A DNA stretch of 9,026 nucleotides from a bacterium (GCA_024278345.1 JAJRTK010000345.1:1-9026), one strand, 5' to 3'; positions 1-8,745 are shown, numbered from the stretch's first letter. Translations and numbers: made by a program. The notes: generated by a model not told the origin, from the sequence alone.

Positions 1-218
1 AAACAAGACGCAACGCGTCGTTTTGCGTTCGACGGTCGTTGCGCGCGGGTCTCCCGTCCCGCACGCCCTTCCGGCGGTCAACCGGATCCCGCCGGCCGTT
101 TCCATGCCACGACTTCGAAACCGGGGCGTTTCCGGCGTCCGGGCCGCGCCTCGATCTGCTCGGCTCGCGTCTTCTTTTGTTCGGGTACGTGTCCCGGCTA
201 AAGTTGATGCTCCCCCCC
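1..218. other. Left-edge intergenic region, no gene recognised
   Basis: No reading frame here has a plausible ribosome binding site or a recognisable product. The short open frames are rich in Arg, Pro and Ser, as expected by chance in GC-rich DNA. Positions 164-199 look like a diverged copy of the repeat unit at 267-302 plus the bases that follow it. Both contain a GCGTCTT start and a T-rich middle, and both end in the same 12 bases, CGTGTCCCGGCT (188-199 and 299-310). The stretch is therefore best read as part of an intergenic repeat block that continues to the left of the window. Confidence 0.5.
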
Positions 219-266
219 GGGTATCCACGCAAGGCGGGAGATTCCCGGGACTGTGGAATCGCAAGC
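219..266 (+). repeat. Dispersed repeat unit A, left copy (48 bp)
   Basis: This 48-bp unit begins GGGTATCCACGCAAGGCGGG and ends GGAATCGCAAGC. It recurs in the same orientation at 8746-8793 with a single difference, G at 240 against C at 8765. The unit has internal dyad symmetry: ATCCAC near the 5' end can pair with GTGG(A) near the 3' end, and GGGA can pair with TCCC in the middle. It resembles a hairpin-forming intergenic repeat such as a REP-like element. The family name is not known to me. Confidence 0.8.
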
Positions 267-302
267 TGTACGCTGCGCGTCTTTTTTGGGTTTTGTTGCG
301 TG
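267..302 (+). repeat. Dispersed repeat unit B, left copy
   Basis: This unit follows unit A directly. It begins TGTACGCTGCGCGTCTTTTT, runs through a GGTTTTGT segment and ends in CGTG. The same unit, with small indels, forms the right edge of the window at 8993-9026. A diverged copy appears at about 164-191. It is followed here by TCCCGGCT, which is also found after the diverged copy. Confidence 0.7.
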
Positions 303-562
303 TCCCGGCTTAACAATCATGGTGGAGTGGCCAACACCCCGGAAAAATGAAAGAACAGGCGGAATCTTCCATGGTAGGTGGAGACCCGCGCCCCCTGGGG
401 CGTGCTGGACGGTGGGGCGAGATTTCCCTTATGTTGTTGGGACGACCCGAAGAGCGAGGGCCCACAGGCCCGCACGGCGGCGCGGAGCCGGGTCGCCCCG
501 GCGGCAGCCGGTCTCTTCGGGGAGACAAGGTTTGGAAAGCGGGAGGAGAGGAGAAGTCATCG
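303..562. other. Leader region of the kinase gene, no separate gene
   Basis: The kinase reading frame stays open upstream to an ATG at 347. The encoded peptide there is rich in Gly, Pro and Arg, has no family resemblance, and its ATG lacks a convincing ribosome binding site. I therefore treat 303-562 as untranslated leader. It presumably contains the kinase promoter, but I cannot point to a clear -35/-10 pair. Short GC-rich dyads occur (for example GGGCC at 458-462 with GGCCC at 467-471) and are common by chance at this composition. Confidence 0.45.
549..553 (+). promoter_or_regulatory. Ribosome binding site of the kinase-FGE gene
   Basis: AGGAG lies within a purine-rich GGAGGAGAGGAGAAG stretch, nine bases before the ATG at 563. 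This site decides the start in favour of 563 over the in-frame ATG at 347. Confidence 0.7.
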
Positions 563-2851
563 ATGAAGATTTCTTTTGGGGAAGCCTTCTTGAGGGCCGC
601 CGTGCGCGGCGTGGCCAGCCTGGTGCCCGGCGGAGTGGTGGTGGAGACGCTGGTGGAAGAAGTGGCCATGCCGTTTTGCAAGGCCGGCTGGAAATGGCTC
701 CAGGACCGCCCGGAGGCGGAGCGCCGGGAAGCGATGGAATCGCTGGCGCGGATCCCCGTTTCAGAGGCGCGGCAGTTGGTGAGGGCCGAACTGACGGCCG
801 AGCTGGGGAAGACCGGAACGGCGGTGGAGACGCCGGAAATCCTCGTTTCGTATCTCTCCATGGTGCCCATGACGGTGGCCCGGTCGGTGGCGCGTCCCGA
901 CGACGGTGGAAAGACCTCGGTCCTCCTGTCCCAGCTTCCCAAGAGCGGGTCGGAGCTGGGGCGCTTTCTTCCTCTGCGGTTGCCACGCTTCCGGCCCGGG
1001 GACCAGCTGTCGGGAACGGATTACGACCTGGTGGAGTTGTTGGGACAGGGCGGATTCGGGGAAGTCTGGAAGGGTCAAAATGTCATGCGCCCGAAAGAGG
1101 CTGTACGGGCCTTCAAGTTCTGCCTGGACCCAGCGATGGTGTTGACGCTGCGCCAGGAGGTGGCGCTTCTGAACCGGATCGCCGAAAAGGGTTCCCACGA
1201 AGGCATCGTCCCCCTTTTGAGGACGGCGCTGAGGGCAGACCCGCCCTACCTGGAGTACGAGTACGTGGCCGGAGGCGACCTTTTGGGTTGGCTGGCGTCG
1301 TTCGGGGGGAAGGCTCCGCCGGCGGAGAAGGTGAGAAAGGTGCTGCGGATGGTGGCGGAGGGCCTGGCCTTTGCTCACGAAGCGGGGATCGTACACCGGG
1401 ACTTGAAGCCGGCGAACCTCCTAGTGAATCGTGAAGGTCGAGTGAAGATCGCGGATTTCGGGATCGGAACGGTGGTGGCGAAGGTGGAGGGGCAGCGGCA
1501 GGCGAGCCAAGTGGTCTCGGGGCTGTCGATGTTGCGGGGTGCGTGTACGCCGCTGTACGCGCCCCGAGAGCAGCGGCAGGGAAAGAAGGTGGGCGGCAGT
1601 GCGGACATCCACGCGTTGGGGGTCATCGGGTACCAGTTGCTCCTGGGTGACGTGACGCTGAGCCTGACGCCGTACTGGCAGGACGAACTGACGGAACACG
1701 GGGTTCCAAAGGAGTTCTTGAGGGTGTTGTCGGGATGCCTTGCCTCGCCCGGGAAACGTTTTCAGAACGGCGGGGAACTTCTATCGGCCCTTGGAGGCGA
1801 GAAAAGATTGGTGTCGGCGCCAGGCGGTTCGGCGGAGGCCACGCCGCTGGTGGAGGTGACGCCCAGAGGACCAGAGGAGGAGGAGAAAGGGGAAAGCGCG
1901 ACGATACGGGAGGCGGAGCTGCGGGCCGGTTCGACAACGGTGCTGGACATCGCCGGGGTGGAGCTGGAGATGCTCTGGGTACCGCCTGGACGGTATTGGA
2001 GGGGTGCCTCCAAGGGTGACGATGAAGCGGACGATGATGAAAAGCCGGGGCACGAAGTGGAGCTTTCGGGATACTGGATGGGGCGGTTCCCGGTGACGCA
2101 GGCCCAGTGGAAAGCGTTGATGGGCCGGGAAACGCGCCGCGTCACGGTGGATTGGCCCAAGAAGAAGGAGGTGTCGCTGTCGAACCCCAGCACCTTCCCC
2201 GGGGATGATCGCCCGGTGGAGAACGTGAGCTGGTTCGAGGCCGTGCGGTACTGCAACCGGCTGAGCGAACAGGTGGGGCTGGAGCCGGTGTACGATCTTT
2301 CCACCGGAGCGAAAAAGGATGAGCCGGAGGTGGTGGCGTGGCGCCGTGGCGCCACCGGGTTCCGCCTTCCCACGGAGGCGGAGTGGGAGGCGGCCTGCCG
2401 GGCCGGCACCCGGGGGACCCGGTACGGGAACCTGGACGAGATCGGTTGGTACGGTGGCAACAGCGGAAGCCAAACCCATCCCGTGGGCGAGCTGGCGGCC
2501 AACGCCTGGGGATTCCAGGAGATGCTGGGAAACGTCTGGGAATGGTGCTTCGACCAGTGGGACAAAGAAGCCTATGCGAAGGTGAGGAAGGGAAGAGTTC
2601 CCCGGAATCCGGTGACGGCTGACAGTGTCACCCCTGACAAGAACAGGAGGGTTGACAATGACAACGTTGTCAACCATGACATTGTCAAGGTCGTCCGGGC
2701 CGTCGCTCGCGCGGAGCGCGGCGGTTCCTGGGGCAGTGATGCCTGGGGGCTGCGCGCCTCGTCCCGCGACAGGTTCGGGCCCGGCATCCGGCCCGGGAAC
2801 TACGTCTTTCGCCTGGTGCGTTCCGGCGCCGCGAGAGGGAGGTTCCTTTGA
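563..2851 (+). CDS. Serine/threonine protein kinase fused to an FGE/sulfatase-modifying-factor-like (SUMF1/EgtB/PvdO) domain; probable DGR target
   Basis: The protein has 762 residues from the ATG at 563. Residues 1 to about 150 form a mostly helical N-terminal module of unknown role. It ends in a YLSMVP...ARPDD segment that, from memory, also precedes the kinase in planctomycetal relatives. The kinase follows: glycine loop GQGGFGEV from 161, Lys185, HRDLKPAN with Asp280, DFG at 298, and an APREQ segment in place of APE. It is probably catalytically active. An acidic linker leads to an FGE-like domain at about 460-756, with RLPTEAEWE at 601-609, GNVWEWC at 656-662 and RGGSW at 719-723. The catalytic cysteine pair of true FGEs is missing at the C-terminal end, so the domain more likely binds a ligand than oxidises a cysteine. 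Residues 682-719 hold an unusual insertion. Residues 724-756 look like a DGR variable region. No signal peptide or membrane segment is evident. The inferred role is a cytoplasmic sensor kinase with a diversified recognition surface. Confidence 0.88.
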   Translation: MKISFGEAFLRAAVRGVASLVPGGVVVETLVEEVAMPFCKAGWKWLQDRPEAERREAMESLARIPVSEARQLVRAELTAELGKTGTAVETPEILVSYLSMVPMTVARSVARPDDGGKTSVLLSQLPKSGSELGRFLPLRLPRFRPGDQLSGTDYDLVELLGQGGFGEVWKGQNVMRPKEAVRAFKFCLDPAMVLTLRQEVALLNRIAEKGSHEGIVPLLRTALRADPPYLEYEYVAGGDLLGWLASFGGKAPPAEKVRKVLRMVAEGLAFAHEAGIVHRDLKPANLLVNREGRVKIADFGIGTVVAKVEGQRQASQVVSGLSMLRGACTPLYAPREQRQGKKVGGSADIHALGVIGYQLLLGDVTLSLTPYWQDELTEHGVPKEFLRVLSGCLASPGKRFQNGGELLSALGGEKRLVSAPGGSAEATPLVEVTPRGPEEEEKGESATIREAELRAGSTTVLDIAGVELEMLWVPPGRYWRGASKGDDEADDDEKPGHEVELSGYWMGRFPVTQAQWKALMGRETRRVTVDWPKKKEVSLSNPSTFPGDDRPVENVSWFEAVRYCNRLSEQVGLEPVYDLSTGAKKDEPEVVAWRRGATGFRLPTEAEWEAACRAGTRGTRYGNLDEIGWYGGNSGSQTHPVGELAANAWGFQEMLGNVWEWCFDQWDKEAYAKVRKGRVPRNPVTADSVTPDKNRRVDNDNVVNHDIVKVVRAVARAERGGSWGSDAWGLRASSRDRFGPGIRPGNYVFRLVRSGAARGRFL
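2620..2690 (+). repeat. TGACA/TGTCA palindrome cluster inside the coding region
   Basis: Eight TGACA or TGTCA motifs begin at 2620, 2626, 2635, 2653, 2659, 2668, 2677 and 2683. They form the perfect palindromes TGACAGTGTCA (2620-2630), TGACAACGTTGTCA (2659-2672) and TGACATTGTCA (2677-2687). GTTGACAA (2651-2658) is also the inverse of TTGTCAAC (2667-2674). Every spacing is a multiple of three, so each copy sits in the same codon phase and encodes Asp (GAC) or Val (GTC). The encoded segment is the insertion just before the conserved RGGSW of the FGE-like domain. Confidence 0.85.
2732..2830 (+). other. Candidate variable region (VR) of a diversity-generating retroelement target
   Basis: After RGGSW (2717-2731) the framework LRAS..R.R...RP....FRLVRS is conserved, while the positions between vary. 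Family members usually have Asn at many of those positions. Here they read GGC, AGT, GAT, TCC, GAC, TTC, GGC, ATC, AAC, TAC and GTC. Nine of the variable codons end in C, which is what adenine-directed mutagenesis of AAC template codons would give. Known DGR targets carry the VR at the C-terminal end of C-type-lectin-fold or FGE domains, as here. The boundaries are approximate, because no template repeat is present for comparison. Confidence 0.5.
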
Positions 2852-2878
2852 TGGTTGAAAGTTGATTCTTGGGGGGTT

Positions 2879-2895
2879 CGGGGGCGTAGCCCCCG
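2879..2895. terminator. GC-rich hairpin 27 bp after the kinase-FGE stop codon
   Basis: CGGGGGCGTAGCCCCCG is a perfect 7-bp stem with a 3-base loop. The T run (2905-2909) begins nine bases after the stem, so it is a poor intrinsic terminator. Alternatives are an intergenic repeat hairpin, or the kind of hairpin/cruciform that lies just downstream of some DGR variable regions and assists retrohoming. Confidence 0.45.
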
Positions 2896-2914
2896 ATCGC
2901 GGCATTTTTACAAA

Positions 2915-2963
2915 TTGTCATTCTTCTGACAATTTTGTCATGTCATTGTCAAGGAGCTTGTCC
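2915..2963. repeat. Second TGACA/TGTCA cluster, intergenic
   Basis: TGACA or TGTCA begins at 2916, 2927, 2936, 2941 and 2947, within AT-richer DNA just after the gene. Positions 2939-2954 (CATGTCATTGTCAAGG) match 2675-2690 (CATGACATTGTCAAGG) inside the gene at 15 of 16 positions. The two clusters therefore look related by duplication, or serve as sites for the same factor. Apart from these motifs and the hairpins listed nearby, I see nothing coding in 2852-3179. Confidence 0.75.
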
Positions 2964-3056
2964 ATGGAAGGCGGATGATCCGAAGTTTGTTCGCGTGTTT
3001 CAGGCGCCGAGTATGGCTGATGGTGGGGATGTTTGAGCGGTATTGCCCCCTTCTTG

Positions 3057-3086
3057 CCCGGTTGTCGGTTCTCTGACAAGACCGGG
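3057..3086. other. Inverted repeat built on the TGTC/GACA motif
   Basis: CCCGG then TTGTC (3057-3066) can pair with GACAA then CCGGG (3075-3079 and 3082-3086), giving a 10-bp stem with a 2-base bulge and an 8-base loop. A competing pairing is CGGTTGTC (3059-3066) with GACAACCG (3090-3097). The hairpin is followed by only three Ts, so it could be a weak terminator, an operator pair, or another copy of the dispersed motif. Confidence 0.5.
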
Positions 3087-3179
3087 TTTGACAACCGCCA
3101 GGTTGGCGTCGATTTGTCGAGGGGTGGTTGGGCGGTTCGTCGGTCAAGAGTTTCTCAGGATTCGTGGAGGCGGGGAAGA

Positions 3180-3317
3180 ATGGACCTTTCACTACGGGAA
3201 ACGGCGGCGCTGCTGGGCCGCTCCGTGCGCCAGGTGCGGTACGCGAGCATGCGCCAGCTCGATGGAATCGGGCGGCAACTCGGGGGTTGGATCAAACGGC
3301 TGGATTCGGTAAGTTGA
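3180..3317 (+). CDS. Small helix-turn-helix ORF (excisionase/HTH_17-like), possibly a truncated remnant
   Basis: This 45-codon frame begins at ATG 3180 with a GGAGG-rich ribosome binding site about nine bases upstream. Residues 3-21 (LSLRETAALLGRSVRQVRY) match the pattern of excisionase/MerR-type HTH domains, and LGGWIKRLD near the end resembles their usual GGxWxIxxxDL strand. The frame stops right after the domain, whereas most homologues I recall continue. Reading past the TGA in the same frame gives about 20 further residues (PPERLERSLVSW...) before the next stop, so the gene may be a decayed longer one. The proposed role is DNA binding. The nearby TGACA/TGTCA palindromes are an obvious but unproven candidate target. 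Confidence 0.5.
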   Translation: MDLSLRETAALLGRSVRQVRYASMRQLDGIGRQLGGWIKRLDSVS

Positions 3318-3613
3318 TTTGTGGGGCCACCGGAACGGCTGGAGAGGTCGCTGGTATCCTGGCGCGGCACGATGGAGGTTTGAGGGGCGGATGGCAGTGG
3401 CCGGATGGCCGCTGACAGGAGCGGAACACAACCCAAGGCTCCTGAAAGCTGACGTTCCTTGAAAGGTGAAGGGTATCTCCCGGGCAGGTGAACGGCGGAG
3501 GCATGTTGCGCGAAACCTTGGAAGGCGCTACCCTCGTTTCCTTCATTGCGCCCCACCCATCCCACGTGGAGGTCGAGATCCGCTCCCCCAATCCCCATGA
3601 AGGAGAAATCCAA
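3318..3613. other. Intergenic region before ppdK
   Basis: No convincing gene lies here. One TGACA (3414-3418) occurs, without the palindromic partner seen upstream. The ppdK frame stays open back to 3488, but that extension encodes residues unlike the family's N terminus. The ppdK promoter is presumably in this stretch; I see no clear -35/-10 pair. Confidence 0.45.
3600..3606 (+). promoter_or_regulatory. Ribosome binding site of ppdK
   Basis: AAGGAGA lies seven bases before the ATG at 3614. It fixes the start there rather than at the upstream in-frame codon at 3488. Confidence 0.85.
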
Positions 3614-6316
<2,703 letters not shown>

Positions 6317-6366
6317 CGCCGTCAGTGTATAGCGAAGCGAACCTGCAGAGAGCCCGCATGGATGTT

Positions 6367-6403
6367 CCAGGCGTCATAGGCCGTGCAAGCCCGTGGCGCC
6401 TGG
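6367..6403. terminator. Possible terminator or dyad after ppdK
   Basis: CCAGGCG (6367-6373) pairs perfectly with CGCCTGG (6397-6403) across a 23-base loop, followed by GCTTTCC. The position, 50 bp after the ppdK stop, suits a terminator, but the loop is long and the T-tract weak. Confidence 0.35.
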
Positions 6404-6572
6404 GCTTTCCGTGATCCCGACGGCCTGCTCTCATCGCCATCCAAAGAGATCTACTTTACCGTGAAAGTACACGCCAGCATGGAGGCAAAAAAAATCGGGA
6501 GGCGGGGATGTCCTGCCTTTCATTCTCTGGGGTGGTGACTCGTTTCCATGAGTGTTAGGAGGATGTTGCACG
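6404..6572. promoter_or_regulatory. Region upstream of the secreted-protein gene, with dyads
   Basis: TACTTT (6452-6457) is the inverse of AAAGTA (6464-6469), and AGGCGGG (6500-6506) pairs with CCTGCCT (6512-6518) with one G-T pair. An A8 run lies at 6487-6494. Either dyad could be an operator or part of a leader. No clear promoter hexamers are identified. Confidence 0.25.
6558..6563 (+). promoter_or_regulatory. Ribosome binding site of the secreted-protein gene
   Basis: AGGAGG lies nine bases before the ATG at 6573. The upstream GTG at 6552 would overlap this site, so 6573 is the better start. Confidence 0.75.
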
Positions 6573-8705
6573 ATGCATAGCCCAATGAAGACTTTTTTGT
6601 CCTGCCTTTTCCACCTATGGCTCGTGGTTCCATTCTCCGCGACTCTGGCATCGGTGGATCCGCCGCGGCCGGATCTCACGGGGACTGAACTTCTTGAATC
6701 CGATCTCGACGGCATTGCAACGGCGTTGGAGTTCATGGCCAATCGACCGCTCACCAGTGCCGAAAAAGGCCGCCTCTGGGTCGCCTTCGCCCAGAGCGCG
6801 AGGCAGACTCTTCCCGCGGAGAGGCAAACAGCCTTGACGCAACTGCGGGAGATGTTCCGCCAAATCGCGGCGGCTCGAGGGCAAGGGCACGAGGAGATGT
6901 TTCGGGAAATGCTCCGCAAGGCTTTTGTCCAATCCGCCCAGGCGGAAGCCGCGGATCCGACTTCTCCCGTGCTCCTGGAGCTGCTGGCTGGCCAGCCGCC
7001 GGCCGGCAAGGGAAGCGGCTTGCGGGAAAGCGCGCCTGCGAACGGTCCTCCATCGACGGCTGTGGGCACAAGTTCGACGGCTTCCGGCACAAATACCGCG
7101 ACGGTTCCGGGAGTCGCGGCGCCTCCGGGAGAGGTTTTGGCCATCTCTGGACCAACGGTAAAACTCCAGGGACTCGTCCTTCCCGACGCCATCGCCGTGG
7201 CGATCCTAGAACTCGGGGAATTGGGGAAATCGGAGCCTGTACAAACGCTATGGCAAACGGTAAGCCAGGTCCAGCCGATGCTTCCGGAGAACCTGTCAAA
7301 GCTTTGGAGCAAACTCGGGATCGATCCTGGCCGGGATCTCCGTTTCCTGGTCTTCTCTGTCTCGGCCCGTGCCTCGACTCTTGCGGTGATCGGGCAGATC
7401 GAGCCCAGCCGGATCATCGAGCTTGCCAGCTCTGAAGGGATGACTCTCGCCGCGACTCAAAACATGGGAATCCCCGTTTACCAGGCGGTATCCAGTCCAC
7501 AAGGAAGCGGGGCCAACCTTGCCGTGGCCTTCCCCGAGCAGGGTGTGCTTCTGGGTACGCCCGAAGCTGTGGCCGCGGCCCTGGCCTCCACGGGCGGATC
7601 CACGCCCTCCATCATTCCCCCCGGAGAAGGCATCCTTCTCACCGTGGCCCTCGCCGGGCTCCAACAGGTGAGGACTCCTCAAACAGGTGCTCAACAAGGG
7701 CAGGCTCCAGCCGCCCAAGCGATGAGAAACATTCGAACACTGCTCCTTCGCCTCAACGCGGTGAATGGCGTGGAGATCGCCCTTGATGCCACTTTTTCCG
7801 ACGCTTCCGCCGCCAACCTGGTTCACGCAACAATTCAGCAGGCATTGTCCCAATTGAAGGTCCAGACGGAAAAACCGGATCTGCAAGAGCTGGCCGGCTC
7901 GGTGACGCTGGCGCGAGGTGGAGCCGGCTTGGGCTTGCGGCTGCCGATTTCCAAGAGATTGACGCGAAAACTGGTGCGGCAACTGCAACGGAAACTGACG
8001 GCCAAACCGATGCAGCACCCGGAAACGGGCGTCACGCTCCAGCTTCCTCAAGCCCCCTACGCCTGGGTACTTCAACCGGGGCAGGGTGGCCAAGCAAGCA
8101 CCTTTCAAGCCAAGCTCCCGTACGGATATGGCGCCATCAGCGTGGTGAAGGCCGATCTGGGGCCGAACGCCTGGTCATCGACGATCCAGCAGGTGGCGGA
8201 CTGGCAGAAACAGAACCTTGGCGAACAAACCCTGCTCTCTAGCAGAGTCTCCAAAGAGGGAGAGACAGAAGTCCATCTGATGGAAACCAAGATGGGCGGC
8301 TACCAGTACTTTAGCGTTCAGTTCTTCCGGGACGCCATGGAGCAAAACGAGTACAAACGGTTCCTCATCACCCTCTCTGGTTGGTCGCAGCCCATGGACT
8401 ATCCTTTTGTCAAAGAGGAGACGGATTTCGTGGCGAGCCGCCTTCTGGCTCCCGGAGCGCCGGCGCCTCCGGCTCAGGCCGGCCGCCAGCCCGCTCCCCA
8501 GGGCGGCTACGGGCCGGGCCAGGCGGGCAGATCGGGCACGAGCAGCACGGCGGCGGCTCTTCTCAAGCAACAACAAGAGATGATGAACCAGCAACAGTAT
8601 TTCACCATGATGTCAAATATGCTCAACATGCAACACCAGACTTCCATGGCCATCATCCACAACATGGGAAGCGGCTATACGTATGAATATGAGTATGGAC
8701 CCTAG
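6573..8705 (+). CDS. Predicted secreted protein of unknown function with a Gln/Met-rich C-terminal tail
   Basis: The protein has 710 residues from ATG 6573; an in-frame ATG at 6585 is a possible alternative. Residues 1-26 form a signal peptide: a Lys, a hydrophobic core (FLSCLFHLWLVVPF), then a likely cut after ATLA. It therefore probably acts in the periplasm or outside. Residues 35-140 are helical and charged. A Gly/Ser/Thr/Pro linker follows to about 185. A large alpha/beta region (about 190-625) contains segments such as LGIDPGRDLRFLVFSVS and FPEQGVLLGTPEAVAAAL. These recall a family of uncharacterised acidobacterial exported proteins, but I cannot name a domain. A Pro/Ala/Gly linker (about 626-660) leads to a Gln/Met-rich tail from LLKQQQEMMNQQQ (663 onward), ending in an aromatic-acidic YTYEYEYGP. 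No membrane segment follows the signal peptide. It lies 256 bp after ppdK on the same strand; a shared role is not indicated. The function is unknown. Confidence 0.85.
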   Translation: MHSPMKTFLSCLFHLWLVVPFSATLASVDPPRPDLTGTELLESDLDGIATALEFMANRPLTSAEKGRLWVAFAQSARQTLPAERQTALTQLREMFRQIAAARGQGHEEMFREMLRKAFVQSAQAEAADPTSPVLLELLAGQPPAGKGSGLRESAPANGPPSTAVGTSSTASGTNTATVPGVAAPPGEVLAISGPTVKLQGLVLPDAIAVAILELGELGKSEPVQTLWQTVSQVQPMLPENLSKLWSKLGIDPGRDLRFLVFSVSARASTLAVIGQIEPSRIIELASSEGMTLAATQNMGIPVYQAVSSPQGSGANLAVAFPEQGVLLGTPEAVAAALASTGGSTPSIIPPGEGILLTVALAGLQQVRTPQTGAQQGQAPAAQAMRNIRTLLLRLNAVNGVEIALDATFSDASAANLVHATIQQALSQLKVQTEKPDLQELAGSVTLARGGAGLGLRLPISKRLTRKLVRQLQRKLTAKPMQHPETGVTLQLPQAPYAWVLQPGQGGQASTFQAKLPYGYGAISVVKADLGPNAWSSTIQQVADWQKQNLGEQTLLSSRVSKEGETEVHLMETKMGGYQYFSVQFFRDAMEQNEYKRFLITLSGWSQPMDYPFVKEETDFVASRLLAPGAPAPPAQAGRQPAPQGGYGPGQAGRSGTSSTAAALLKQQQEMMNQQQYFTMMSNMLNMQHQTSMAIIHNMGSGYTYEYEYGP

Positions 8706-8745
8706 CCCGAATGTCTCATGAACGGGATTCAGTGTAGGAAAAGTT

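Noticed and set aside
347-562. N-terminal extension of the kinase gene to the ATG at 347
   Set aside because: The frame is open, but the peptide is low-complexity Gly/Pro/Arg, there is no good ribosome binding site at 347, and a strong one precedes 563.
2652-2657. TTGACA as a promoter -35 box
   Set aside because: No -10-like hexamer follows at suitable spacing, and the TTGACA is explained by the palindrome array.
2620-2690. CRISPR array
   Set aside because: The motif copies are only 5 bp, spaced irregularly by 6-18 bp, lie within an open reading frame, and have no repeat-spacer structure.
1781-2905. Long minus-strand open frame opposite the kinase-FGE gene
   Set aside because: It is Pro/Arg/His-rich antisense of a gene whose domain motifs are clear on the + strand.
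2852-3613. A DGR template repeat in the region after the kinase-FGE gene
   Set aside because: I looked on both strands for a copy of the RGGSW...FRLVRS DNA, such as GGCGGTTCCTGG or its complement, and found none. The region shares only the short TGACA/TGTCA motifs with the gene.
3488-3613. N-terminal extension of ppdK
   Set aside because: The 42 extra residues do not resemble the family, while the ATG at 3614 has an excellent ribosome binding site and begins the conserved sequence.
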